DNA of 24,785 nucleotides from Nymphaea colorata (GCF_008831285.2 NW_022204871.1:1-24785); one strand, 5' to 3'. Numbered from the stretch's first letter, positions 1 to 11,025 are shown. Notes: a model not told the origin generated them from the sequence alone. Program-made: numbers and translations.

Positions 1-291
1 CCCACGCGTTTTCACCTTTTCCCTCGCATAATCCCTCTACCGTTTTTGTTGACTCTCACACGTATTTCCATTTTGGTGGCGTTGTGAGAACGCCACCTCC
101 TCCTCTTCCCTATCCGAGCCCTTCTTTTTGTTAGCCCAAGCCTCATCACCAGTCACCACTCCCTCTCGAGACCTTGGCCCCACACGTTTTACCTTTCTCA
201 TCCGCTGGGAGCCCTTGCCGATTTCGTAGAGGCCATCACACGTTTTCCTTTTGGAAGTGAGGTCTAGGAATTCGCCACCTTCTCCTTGCCC
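1..291 (+). repeat. Degenerate direct repeat pair in the C/T-rich block
   Basis: Positions 1-110 and 178-291 align with moderate identity. Both begin cccac.cgtttt, both have a cacacgt.tttcc stretch in the middle, and both close with a cgccacct.ctcct motif. The offset is about 177 bp. A weaker third relative may begin at 414 (cccacggtttacac). Old tandem duplications of this kind are common in non-coding parts of large plant Ty3/Gypsy elements. The alignment was made by eye and is diverged, so identity is only approximate. Confidence 0.5.
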
Positions 292-1355
292 CACTCGTCT
301 CCTCCATTTTTGGTATCTTACCTTAGCTCCTCTCCACCTCACCTTCCCTAATTATTACCCACCTGAACCGAGCCAGCTTTCCCCTCTATGTCGCACACCA
401 TTCCTTTGTAGGTCCCACGGTTTACACTTGTCAACGTTGGAGCCAACCTTGTTATCGCACTTCCCCCTTTCTTTTCCTCCACCGTCTTTAGTCCCTCTCG
501 CATGGAGTTCTACCCTTGCCACCTCATGCTCTTACCTTGAGTGTTAGCCAGCTTTACCCCTTTAGCTCTTGCCTAATCCCTTTCTTGTCGAGTCACCGCT
601 TGTGTCCCTCGTGAAGAAGAGAAGAAGGAGTCCCCACGCGCCCAACGTTGAAGTCTTACCTTTTGTCTTTGGCCACGTGCCTCCCCTTCCTAACAATTGG
701 AAGAAAGCCGAGCCAATTCCCTCCTCATTCTTTAGGAAGGAAATTGGGAGTCGAATCCATATTTGCTAGTCTCTCTCTAGCAACTCTCTTAGCTCTCATT
801 TCAGTTTAGAATTGAGCACCCCTTTTCCTCCTCTACCGTAGGAAGGAATCTCCCCGCCAACCCTTGCCTTTGGCAATTGGCGTCCTTCTCACCTCCCTCT
901 TTCTTAGTTAGGTGGCCTCCACCTGGCCTCACCCACTTCGATACCCGTAGGAACCATTGACCAGCTTAAGTCAACACCCCTTAGATAGACTTACCGTAAC
1001 CTCCCTTGTCCTAATTTAGGTAAGTCCTTGTCGCAATATCCCTTGGTCAACCCCCCCAAGTCGACCTCTCCTACTTTGGCCACCCGTGCCCTTGACCCTC
1101 CTTTGCTCTATTTCTGGAAAGTAGCCCTAGGTCCTAAGGCAGCCAAGGTCAACGCTGCCTAAGTGATTCGGACCCACCTCTTGCAAGGCTAGACCCAAGC
1201 CACCCCTCTCTTCCGCACCTTCCTTATGCCTTAGCGTCTTGACTTAATTCAAGTCAATCCCAGCCGCATTTGAACCTAAGCCAGTCCTTAGTCCGCGTTC
1301 ACCCAGCTGACCCTAAGCCTTGACCTGGCGAGCCACCCTTAACCGGACCCTCTCG

Positions 1356-1436
1356 TAGCTAGGTTTGCCCGAGCTCTAAACCAAGCTCTTATCTTTTCCC
1401 ATAGCTAGGTTCTTCCGGGTTCTAAACCGAACCCAT
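1356..1436 (+). repeat. Short tandem direct repeat, about 35 bp, two copies
   Basis: Copies at 1356-1390 and 1402-1436 share tagctaggtt, then a c/g-rich quartet, then ctctaaacc or ttctaaacc and a closing aagctc or gaaccc. They are about 46 bp apart. The repeat lies at the boundary between the C/T-rich part and the more mixed part of the LTR-like block. No function is evident. Confidence 0.5.
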
Positions 1437-2240
1437 CCCTTCCGAAGGTCCTCCCCTACGCACGGTGAGGCACTTCCATTTCTGGTACCCTCTTGGAGCA
1501 GCGATCCCAGCACGGCCAGGAGGACCTATCCCAGCAGTAGCTAACCACTAGCTGCTGTCTCTTGCTCACGAACAGGAGGGCCGTATTCCAGCAACACGTC
1601 CGGCGTCCATAGCCGGCAATTTGAAGACTGCCGGTGTAGCTTCCACCTCTTCACGGGATCCAATCCGCTTCTTCCTCATTCGGAGATCTCTCTCACTGTT
1701 GCTGCATTGCCCGAGGTTGGGGATTCACCTCGTGGCCTCCTTGCGGACAGCCAAGACTAGCTTGGCCGGTAACGCCCTCTCACTCTCTTGTAGTTTCGCG
1801 GGTCGGGTGCATTTGCTTTCGTATTTGCTTGAGCCCGGCTTCGGCCTTGGTTGATTCCAGTGGTACCTCGACGGCCCTTGGCCTAGACACGACCGCTAAT
1901 CGACGAGCCTACCTAGGGTATTGGGTGTGGTTTGTTACGTATAGATGTGGTTGTGTGGTTTGATGGTTTGGATTGAGTGAGTTGCGAGAGTACTCTTCTA
2001 TCGCGCACGCTTGTACGGCCTCACATCCCTCATAGTTATTTGTAGTAGGTTTTGACTTAGTTAGGTTTTTGGGATTACCCCTACTTGTTCATCACGTCCT
2101 ATTGGGTTTGCGCTGGGGTCCTGTCCGGCCGGGTAGTTCCTTGTATTATTTGTTTAGGTTTTTGGTCTAGATCCTCGAGGCGATCTTGGCAGTAGGACCT
2201 CGACTCCTTGGGTCGGACCGTTGGGGTCGGGATCCTAACA

Positions 2241-2255
2241 ATTTTCAAATGGCGC
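2241..2255 (+). other. Truncated retrotransposon primer binding site (tRNA-Asp type)
   Basis: After the LTR end at 2240 comes a short spacer, attttcaaa, and then TGGCGC at 2250-2255. Plant Tat/Athila elements commonly prime reverse transcription with tRNA-Asp, whose complementary site begins TGGCGCCGTTGCC. Here the match stops after six bases and is followed by gggatc and then satellite sequence, so the site is non-functional. Six bases alone are weak; the case rests on their position just after an LTR-like end. Confidence 0.5.
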
Positions 2256-2262
2256 GGGATCT
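2256..2262. other. Junction between retrotransposon and satellite array
   Basis: Left of here is LTR and primer-site sequence. From 2262 (tcataggtttgtatgg) the sequence matches the middle of a type-E monomer, as at 8001-8020 in another HOR copy. The bases gggatc between them belong clearly to neither side. The satellite begins about 40 bases into a monomer, so the join respects neither a monomer boundary nor an LTR boundary. There is no visible target-site duplication, because only one side of the element is present. Confidence 0.7.
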
Positions 2263-2336
2263 CATAGGTTTGTATGGAAATGAATGAGATTTGAGTGATT
2301 CATTTGGTGTCTTGTAGGTAACCTAATATGTTTCAC
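2262..2336 (+). repeat. Partial HOR: tail of the last monomer (E' of SU3) left of copy A
   Basis: Seventy-five bases matching the second part of the SU3 E' monomer (signature gtaggtaacctaatatg, ending tttcac) abut the retrotransposon junction. It shows that at least one more HOR stood to the left before the array was broken or the junction formed. Confidence 0.85.
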
Positions 2337-5300
2337 TTGTTATTACATATATTTGATCACATATATTTAATTGAGAGATTAAATGATTCATTTTCACTTG
2401 TTATTACATATATTTGAACAATATATTTAATTGAGTGTGCGTAGCCATTTGTTACATACGTATAGAATGACTTAGTCGCTTGAAATAAGAAGTTCGTTTG
2501 GAAATGAATGAGAGTCAGGTCATTAAGTTGGTCCCTTACAGTTAATCTAGTGCTTTTCACTTGTTATTACTTCTATAATGAATGATTTAAATGATTGAAA
2601 TCGCAAGTTCATATGGATACAAATGGGATCTATGCATTACTTTGAGTGCGTGTAATTAGTCCGATGAGTTGAATTTGTTGTTACATCTATAGTGAACGAT
2701 CTAAAGGATTGAAATCACGCGTTCGTACCAATACAAGTGAGATTTAAATGATTCATATGATCATGCATGCTTAATTGAATGTGTTTAACTTGTTGTTACA
2801 TCTATATTAAATGATTTAGTAGATCGAAATCACAAGTTTGTATGAAAATGAATGAGATTCGAGTGATTCATTTGGTGTCTTATGGTTTACCTAATGTGTT
2901 TCACTAGTTGTTACATTTATAATGATTCTTAATACGAATGTCCTTAACAAGTGATTCATTTGGTGTCATATAGTTAACCTAATGTGTTTCACTTGTAATT
3001 TAATTGAATCTGCTTAACAAGTGAATTAGGTTAACAATAGGACACCAAATGAATCACTCAAATCTCATTCATTTTCATGCAAGCCTGTGATTTCAATCTA
3101 CTAAATTATTTAACATGTATATAACAATAAGTCAAGTACATGCAATAAAGTATGCGTGATCATATGAATCACTTAAATCTGACTCGTATTGGTACGACTA
3201 GAGTGCACGATCTAAAGGATTGAAACTACAAGTTCGTATCAACACAAGTGCGATTTAAGTGATTCAACTGATCATACATACTTAATTGAATGTGCTTAAC
3301 TTATTGTTACATCCATGTTGCTTGATTAAGTGAACTGAAATCACAAGTTTGTATGAAAAGAATGTGATTCGAGTGATTCATTTGGTGTCTTATAGTTAAC
3401 CTAACGTGTTTCACATGCTATTACATCCACGATCAATGATTTAAATAATTAAAACTCACAAGTTTATATGGATATAAAGGAGACCTATGCATTAGTTTGA
3501 TCATTTCTAGTTTGTACGATAAGTTGAACATGTATTTACATCTATAGTGATCGATGCACAAGTTCACGTCAATACGAGTGGGATTTAAGTGATTCAATTG
3601 ATCACGCATATTTAATTGAATGTACTTAACTTGTTGTTACCTTTATATTAAATGATTTAGTAAATTCAAATCATAGGTTTATATGAAAATGAATGGGATT
3701 CGATTGATTCATTTGGTGTCTTACAGGTAACTTAATGTGTTTCACTTGTTATTACATACATTTGACCACTTATGTTTAATCGAGAGATTATGTGATTCAT
3801 TTTTACTTGTTCTTACATACATTTGATAACTTATATTTAATTGAATGTGCGTAACCATTTGTTACATACGTATAGAATGACTTAGTGGCTTGAAAAAAGA
3901 AGTCCGTTTGGAAATGAATGAGAGTCAAGTCACTTTATTGGTCCCTTATAGTTAATCTAATGTATTTCACTTGTCATTACATCTATAATGAAAGATTTAA
4001 ATGGTTGAAATCACAAGTTTATATGGATACAAATGGTTGAAGTCACTATATTTGTACACGTGTAGTTAGTCCGATGAGTTGAATTTGTTGTTACATCTAT
4101 AGGGAACGTTCTAAAGGTTGAAATCACATGTTCGTACGAATACAAGGGAGATTTAAGTGATTCATATAATCGTGCATACTTAATTGAATGTGTTTAACTT
4201 GTTGTTACATCTATAATAAATGATTTAGTAGATTGAAATCACAAGTTTGTGCGAAAATGAATGAGATTCGAGTGATTCATTTGGTGTCTTGTAGTTAACC
4301 TATTGTGTTTCACTTGTTATTACATCTTTGATCAATGATTTAAATAATTAAAACTTACAAGTTTGTATGGATATAAAGGAGACCTACGCATTAGTTTGAT
4401 CCCTTGTAGTTAGTTCAATAAGTTGAACTAGTTCTTACATTATGGTGATCGATGTAAGGAATTGAAATCACAAGTTCGTATCAATACGAGTGGGATTTAA
4501 GTGATTCATTTTATCACGCATACGTAATTGAATGTGCTTAACTTGTTGTTACGTCTACATTAAATGATTTAGTAGATTAAAATCATAGGTTTGTATGAAA
4601 ATGAATGATATTAGAGTGATTCATTTGGTGTCTTGTAAGTAACCTAATGTGTTTCACTTGTTATTACATATATTTGATCACTTATATTTAATTAAGAGAT
4701 TAAGTGATTCATTTTCACTTGTTATTAATATAATTGATCACTTGTATTTAATTAATGTGCATGACCATTTCTTACTTACGTATAGAATGACCTAGTGGCT
4801 TTGATACCAGAAGTTCGTTTGAAATACATATATAATGAATGATTTAAATGATTGAAATCACATGTTCATGTGGACACAAACTCGTGTAGTTAGTCCGATG
4901 AGTTGAATTTATTGTTACAACTATAGTGTACGATCTAAATGATTGAAATCACAAGTTCGTATCAATACAAGTGCGATTTAAGTGATTCAAATGATCACAC
5001 ATACTTAATTGAATGTGCTTAACTTGTTGTTACATCCATATTGCTAGATTAAGTGAATTCAAATCACAAGTTTGTGTGAAAATAAGTGAGATTTGAGTGA
5101 TTCATTTGGTGTCTTATATTAACTAATGTGTTTCACTCGTTATGACATCTATGATCAACGATTTAAACGATAAAAACTCACAAGTTTATATGGATGTAAA
5201 GGAGACCTATGGATTAGTTTAGTTTGATCCCTTGTAGTTTGTTCAAAAATCGAACATGTTGTTACATCTCATCATTTGTATCCATACGCACACTAAATCA

Positions 5301-5483
5301 CTCGTCTCGATACGAGTGAGATTTAAGTGATTCATTGGATCACGCATACTTAATTGAATGTGCTTAACTTGTTGTTACGTCTATATTAAATGATTTAGTA
5401 TATTGAAATCATAGGTTTGTATGGAAATGAATGAGATTTGAGTGATTCATTTGGTGTCTTGTAGGTAACATAATATGTTTCAC
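2337..5483 (+). repeat. HOR copy A, full length (3147 bp)
   Basis: SU1 is 2337-3745, SU2 3746-4657 and SU3 4658-5483. This edge copy carries private changes absent from inner copies: gaacaat at about 2415, tcgcttg at about 2476, ctagagtgcacg at 3198 after the inverted block, and several substitutions in the next D-type monomer (caacacaag, caactgatcatac). Greater divergence of the outermost copy fits the usual weak homogenisation at array edges. SU3 shows the standard fusion of its B unit to its C monomer: after ccagaagttcg the middle of B is missing and C-type sequence follows. Confidence 0.9.
3017..3197 (-). repeat. Inverted block in HOR copy A (181 bp)
   Basis: Read on the minus strand this is most of a D monomer joined to a whole E monomer: tcgtaccaatacgagtcag, then gattcatatgatca, ttattgttata, and catttggtg near the far end. 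It sits after the 88-bp rearranged piece in SU1. The left breakpoint is at an E-monomer end (tttcacttgt read backwards as acaagtgaa). The right breakpoint joins ggtacga to a D monomer missing its first bases. Private variants of this copy include gacaccaaat at 3041 and catgtatataac at 3114. Confidence 0.92.
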
Positions 5484-6160
5484 TTGTTATTACATATATT
5501 TGATCACATATATTTAATTGAGAGATTACATGACTCATTTTCACTTGTTATTACATATATTTGATCAATATATTTAATTGAGTGTGCGTAGTCATTTGTT
5601 ACATACGTATAGATGACTTAGTGGCTTGAAAAATGAAGTTCGTTTGGAAATGAATGAGAGTCAGGTCATTAAGTTGGTCCCTTACAGTTAATCTATGTAT
5701 TTCACTTGTTAATACATCTATAATGAATGATTTAAAAATTGAAATCGCAAGTTCATATGGATACAAATGGGATCTATGCATTACTTTGAATGCGTGTAAT
5801 TAGTCTGATGAGTTGAATTTGTTGTTACATCTATAGTGAATGATCTAAAGGATTGAAATCACGCGTTCGTACCAATACAAGTGAGATTTAAATGATTCAT
5901 ATGATCATGCATGCTTAATTGAATGTGTTTAACTTGTTGTTACATCTATATTAAATGATTTAGTAGATCGAAATCACAAGTTTGTATGAAAATGAATGAG
6001 ATTCGAGTGATTCATTTGGTGTCTTATGGTTTACCTAATGTGTTTCAATAGTTGTTACATTTATAATGATTCTTAATACGGATGTCCTTAACAAGTGATT
6101 CATTTGGTGTCATATAGTTAACCTAATGTGTTTCACTTGTAATTTAATTGAATGTGCATA

Positions 6161-6341
6161 ACAAGTGAATTAGGTTAACAATAGGGCACCAAATGAATCA
6201 CTCAAATCTCATTCATTTTCATGCAAGCCTGTGATTTCAATCTACTAAATCATTTAACATGGATATAACAATAAGTCAAGTACATTCAATAAAGTATGCG
6301 TGATCATATGACTCACTTAAATCTGACTCGTATTGGTACGA
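6161..6341 (-). repeat. Inverted block in HOR copy B (181 bp)
   Basis: Same length and breakpoints as in copy A. A private change, tgactcactt at 6309, distinguishes it. The preceding base context (tgcata) differs from tgctta in other copies. The 562-bp deletion of copy B starts about 260 bp downstream and does not touch the block. Confidence 0.92.
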
Positions 6342-6600
6342 CTATAGTGCACGATCTAAAGGATTGAAATTACAAGTTCGTATCAATACAAGTGCGATTT
6401 AAGTGATTCAAATGATCACACATACTTAATTGAATGTGCTTAACTTATTGTTACATCCATGTTGCTTGATTAAGTGAACTGAAATCACAAGTTTGTATGA
6501 AAATGATGTGATTCGAGTGATTCATTTGGTGTCTTATAGTTAACCTAAGGTGTTTCACATGTTATTACATCCACTATCAATGATTTAAATAATTAAAAGT

Positions 6601-6618
6601 CACAAGTTTATATGGATA
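6601..6618 (+). other. Crossover tract of the copy B deletion
   Basis: The 18 bases from cacaag to tggata are identical in the SU1 C'-type monomer (9186-9203) and the SU2 C monomer (9736-9753) of copy C. Left of the tract, copy B follows the first (aataattaaaa); right of it, the second (caaatggttgaag). The breakpoint therefore lies in an in-register identical stretch, as expected of unequal homologous recombination rather than end joining. Confidence 0.85.
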
Positions 6619-8677
6619 CAAATGGTTGAAGTCACTATATTTGTACACGTGTAGTTAGTCCGATGAGTTGAATTTGTTGTTACATCTATAGGAACTTCTA
6701 AAGGATTGAAATCACATGTTCGTACAATACAAGTGAGATTTAAGTGATTCATATAATCATGCATACTTAATTGAATGTGTTTAACTTGTTGTTACGTCTA
6801 TAATAAATGATTTAGCAGATTGAAATCACAAGTTTGTGCGAAAATGAATGAGATTTGAGTGATTCATTTGGTGTCTTGTAGTTAACCTATTGTGTTTCAC
6901 TTGTTATTACATCTTTGATCATCAATGATTTAAATGATTAAAACTTACAAGTTTGTATGGATATAAAGGAGACCTATGCATTAGTTTGATCCCTTGTAGT
7001 TAGTTCAATAAGTTGAACTAGTTCTTACATCTATGGTGATCGATGTAAGGAATTGAAATCACAAGTTCGTATCAATGCGAGTGGGATTTAAGTGATTCAT
7101 TTTATCATGCATACGTAATTGAATGTGCTTAACTTGTTGTTACGTTATATTAAATGATTAGTAGATTAAAATCATAGGTTTGTACGAAAATGAATGATAT
7201 TAGAGTGATTCATTTGGTGCTTGTAAGTAACCTAATGTGTTTCACTTGTTATTACATATATTTGATCACTTATATTTAATTGAGAGATTAAGTGATTCAC
7301 TTTCACTTGTTATTACATATAATTGATCACTTGTATTTAATTGAATGTGCGTGACCATTTATTACTTACGTATAGAATGACCTAGTGGCTTTGATACCAG
7401 AAGTTCGTTTGGAATACATATATAATGAATGATAAATGATTGAAATCACATGTTCATGTGGACACAAAGCATGTAGTTAGTCCGATGAGTTGAATTTATT
7501 GTTACAACTATAGTGCACGATCTAAATGATTGAAATCACAAGTTGTATCAATACAAGTGCGATTTAAGTGATTCAAATGATCACACATACTTAATTGAAT
7601 GTGCTTAACTTGTTGTTACATCCATATTGCTAGATTAAGTGAATTCAAATCACAAGTTTGTTGAAAATAAATGAGATTTGAGTGATTCATTTGGTGTCTT
7701 ATAATTAACCAATGTGTTTCACTCGTTATGACATTATGATCAACGATTTAAACGATAAAAACCACAAGTTTATATGGATGTAAAGGAGACCTATGGATTA
7801 GTTTAGTTTGATCCTTGTAGTTTGTTCAGTAAGTTGAACATGTTGTTACATCTCATTCATTTGTATCCATACGCAGACTAAATCACTCGTCTCGATACGA
7901 GTGATATTTAAGTGATTCATTTGATCACGCATACTTAATTGAATGTGCTTAACTTGTCGTTACGTCTATATTAAATGATTTAGTATATTGAAATCATAGG
8001 TTTGTATGGAAATGAATGAGATTTGAGTGATTCATTTGGTGTCTTGTAGGTAACCTAATATGTTTCACTTGTTATTACATATATTTGATCACATATATTT
8101 AATTGAGAGATTAAATGATCATTTTCACTTGTTATTACATATATTTGATCAATATATTTAATGAGTGTGCGTAGTCATTTGTTACATACGTATAGATTGA
8201 CTTAGTGGCTTGAAATAAGAAGTTCGTTTGGAAATGAATGAGAGTCAGGTCATTAAGTTGGTCCCTTACAGTTAATCTAGTGTATTTCACTTGTTATTAC
8301 ATCTATAATGAATGATTTAAATATTGAAATCGCAAGTTCATATGGATACAAATGGGATCTATGCATTACTTTGAATGCGTGTAATTAGTCCTGATGAGTT
8401 GAATTTGTTGTTACATCTATAGTGAACGATCTAAAGGATTGAAATCACGCGTTCGTACCAATACAAGTGAGATTTAAATGATTCATATGATCATGCATGC
8501 TTAATTGAATTTTTAACTTGTTGTTACATCTATATTAAATGATTTAGTAGATCGAAATCACAAGTTTGTATGAAAATGAATGAGATTCGAGTGATTCATT
8601 TGGTGTCTTATGGTTTACCTAATGTGTTTCACTAGTTGTTACATTTATAATGATTCTTAATACGGATGTCCTTAACA

Positions 8678-8786
8678 AGTGATTCATTTGGTGTCATATA
8701 GTTAACCTAATGTGTTTCACTTGTAATTTAATTGAATGTGCTTAACAAGTGAATTAGGTTAACAATAGGGCACCAAATGAATCACT
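8678..8786. repeat. Foldback hairpin at the left breakpoint of the inverted block (type copy)
   Basis: Left arm 8678-8724 and right arm 8745-8786 are complementary apart from a few mismatches and a 5-base bulge. The left arm carries agtgattcatttggtg, ttaacctaat and tcacttgt; the right arm reads acaagtga, attaggttaa and caccaaatgaatcact. The loop 8725-8744 is twenty bases. The same structure precedes the inverted blocks at 3017, 6161, 11895 and 16739. Confidence 0.85.
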
Positions 8787-8925
8787 CAAATCTCATTCAT
8801 TTTCATGCAAGCCTGTGATTTCAATCTACTAAATCATTTAACATGGATATAACAATAAGTCAAGTACATTCAATAAAGTATGCGTGATCATATGAATCAC
8901 TTAAATCTGACTCGTATTGGTACGA
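8745..8925 (-). repeat. Inverted block in HOR copy C (181 bp)
   Basis: Its reverse complement aligns with the directly oriented D-E pair of the same SU1 at 8405-8632, about 110 bp upstream. The pair thus forms a long imperfect inverted repeat with arms of roughly 180 bp. Confidence 0.92.
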
Positions 8926-9469
8926 CTATAGTGCACGATCTAAAGGATTGAAATTACAAGTTCGTATCAATACAAGTGCGATTTAAGTGATTCAAATGAT
9001 CACACATACTTAATTGAATGTGCTTAACTTATTGTTACATCCATGTTGCTTGATTAAGTGAACTGAAATCACAAGTTTGTATGAAAATGAATGTGATTCG
9101 AGTGATTCATTTGGTGTCTTATAGTTAACCTAACGTGTTTCACATGTTATTACATCCACTATCAATGATTTAAATAATTAAAACTCACAAGTTTATATGG
9201 ATATAAAGGAGACCTATGCATTAGTTTGATCCTTTTAGTTTGTACATAAGTTGAACATGTTGTTACATCTATAGTGATCGATGCACAAGTTCACATCAAT
9301 ACGAGTGGGATTTAAGTGATTCAATTGATCACGCATATTTAATTGAATGTACTTAACTTGTTGTTACGTTTATATTAAATGATTTAGTAAATTCAAATCA
9401 TGGTTTATATGAAAATGATGGGATTCGAGTGATTCATTTGGTGTTTACAGGTAACTTAATGTGTTTCAC

Positions 9470-10382
9470 TTGTTATTACATACATTTGATCACTTATGTT
9501 TAATCGAGAGATTATGTGATTCATTTTTACTTGTTCTTACATACATTTGATAACTTATATTTAATTGAATGTGCGTAACCATTTGTTACATACGTATAGA
9601 ATGACTTAGTGGCTTGAAAAAAGAAGTCCGTTTGGAAATGAATGAGAGTCAAGTCACTATATTGGTCCCTTATAGTTAATCTAATGTATTTCACTTGTTA
9701 TTACATCTATAATGAATGATTTAAATGGTTGAAATCACAAGTTTATATGGATACAAATGGTTGAAGTCACTATATTTGTACACGTGTAGTTAGTCCGATG
9801 AGTTGAATTTGTTGTTACATCTATAGGGAACTTCTAAAGGATTGAAATCACATGTTCGTACGAATACAAGTGAGATTTAAGTGATTCATATAATCATGCA
9901 TACTTAATTGAATGTGTTTAACTTGTTGTTACGTCTATAATAAATGATTTAGTAGATTGAAATCACAAGTTTGTGCGAAAATGAATGAGATTCGAGTGAT
10001 TCATTTGGTGTCTTGTAGTTAACCTATTGTGTTTCACTTGTTATTACATCTTTGATCAATGATTTAAATGATTAAAACTTACAAGTTTGTATGGATATAA
10101 AGGAGACCTATGCATTAGTTTGATCCCTTGTAGTTAGTTCAATAAGTTGAACTAGTTCTTACATCTATGGTGATCGATGTAAGGAATTGAAATCACAAGT
10201 TCGTATCAATACGAGTGGGATTTAAGTGATTCATTTTATCACACATACGTAATTGAATGTGCTTAACTTGTTGTTACGTCTATATTAAATGATTTAGTAG
10301 ATTAAAATCATAGGTTTGTATGAAAATGAATGATATTGGAGTGATTCATTTGGTGTCTTGTAAGTAACCTAATGTGTTTCAC
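9470..10382 (+). repeat. Reference super-unit (SU2) of the satellite: A-B-C-D-E-C'-D'-E', 913 bp
   Basis: This is the most regular super-unit. Counting from 9470 the parts are A 61, B 164, C 114, D 114, E 115, C' 115, D' 115 and E' 115 bp, summing to 913. Unit A looks like a monomer start fused to a monomer end. Unit B starts like A, switches to a D-type end (ttaattgaatgtgcgt) and continues into a diverged E-like monomer with its own signature (gacttagtggcttg, ggtccctta). SU1 and SU3 have the same order with lesions. Equivalent SU2 copies are at 3746-4657, 12625-13538, 14337-15248 and 17465-18374. Confidence 0.85.
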
Positions 10383-11025
10383 TTGTTATTACATATATTT
10401 GATCACTTATATTTAATTGAGAGATTAAGTGATTCATTTTCACTTGTTATTACATATAATTGATCACTTGTATTTAATTGAATGTGCGTGACCATTTCTT
10501 ACTTACGTATAGAATGACCTAGTGGCTTTGATACCAGAAGTTCGTTTGGAATACATATATAATGAATGATTTAAATGATTGAAATCACATGTTCATGTGG
10601 ATACAAACGCGTGTAGTTAGTCCGATGAGTTGAATTTATTGTTACAACTATAGTGCACGATCTAAATGATTGAAATCACAAGTTCGTATCAATACAAGTG
10701 CGATTTAAGTGATTCAAATGATCACACATACTTAATTGAATGTGCTTAACTTGTTGTTACATCCATATTGCTAGATTAAGTGAATTCAAATCACAAGTTT
10801 GTGTGAAAATAAATGAGATTTGAGTGATTCATTTGGTGTCTTATAATTAACCTAATGTGTTTCACTCGTTATGACATCTATGATCAACGATTTAAACGAT
10901 AAAAACTCACAAGTTTATATGGATGTAAAGGAGACCTATGGATTAGTTTAGTTTGATCCCTTGTAGTTTGTTCAATAAGTTGAACATGTTGTTACATCTC
11001 ATTCATTTGTATCCATACGCACACT

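Larger units (their letters stand above)
1..2240 (+). mobile_element. Probable long terminal repeat (or LTR plus adjacent non-coding part) of a Ty3/Gypsy retrotransposon, 5' end not in window
   Basis: The block is GC-richer than the satellite and strongly C/T-rich over about 1-1450; 1500-2240 is more mixed. It ends ...gggatcctaaca at 2240, the CA end expected of an LTR, and is followed within ten bases by the first bases of a tRNA-Asp type primer binding site, so the last part is read as the R/U5 end of a 5' LTR pointing right. I could not place the LTR start: no paired second LTR is in the window, and no convincing TATA box or AATAAA signal is visible. No gag or pol motif occurs in any frame; the frames present are short, of odd composition and mostly lack ATG. 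A Tat/Athila/Ogre-like element is the best guess from primer type and LTR length, but the lineage is inference. The far-left part could be flanking DNA of another origin. Confidence 0.55.
5484..8068 (+). repeat. HOR copy B with a 562-bp internal deletion (2585 bp)
   Basis: SU1 runs normally through the inverted block, then its third C-type monomer switches at 6601-6618 into the C monomer of SU2. That removes SU1's last D and E monomers and SU2's A and B units. The fused SU1/SU2 is 5484-7245 and SU3 is 7246-8068. Many single-base losses mark this copy (7140-7160, 7220, 7535, 7660, 7715, 7735, 7815); at least those at about 7660 and 7815 fall where left-type and right-type copies differ (see findings). 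Confidence 0.9.

Noticed and set aside
37-342. Minus-strand frame of 101 residues in the C/T-rich block, very rich in Arg, Lys, Glu and Gly
   Set aside because: The composition simply reflects purine-rich sequence on that strand. No known motif, and no gag-like zinc knuckle or pol motif.
613-630. Polypurine run gaagaagagaagaaggag resembling a retrotransposon polypurine tract
   Set aside because: It is not followed by a TG LTR start, and the only identified LTR end in the window belongs to a 5' LTR, which does not need a polypurine tract before it.
251-769. Plus-strand frames at 251-547 and 569-769, rich in Pro, Leu and Ser
   Set aside because: These are by-products of pyrimidine-rich sequence: no ATG-based start of quality, no domain, and no continuity between them.
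1613-1634. Small hairpin ccggca...tgccgg in the LTR-like block
   Set aside because: A six-base stem with a ten-base loop is within chance expectation and has no supporting context.
1621-1854. Plus-strand frame of 77 residues in the LTR-like block
   Set aside because: It opens with TTG, not ATG, has no recognisable domain and lies in probable LTR sequence.
1-2240. Ribosomal DNA intergenic spacer
   Set aside because: The GC-richer composition and subrepeats were suggestive, but no rRNA gene sequence adjoins it, and the LTR-type end with primer-site bases fits better.
2357-2560. 67-residue minus-strand open frame recurring in most HOR copies (also near 11235, 16101, 19197, 20658 and, extended, 23840)
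   Set aside because: It recurs only because the DNA repeats. It is open only where copies lack indels (broken or altered in copies A/B and others), has satellite-type composition, and shows no codon-level conservation or domain.
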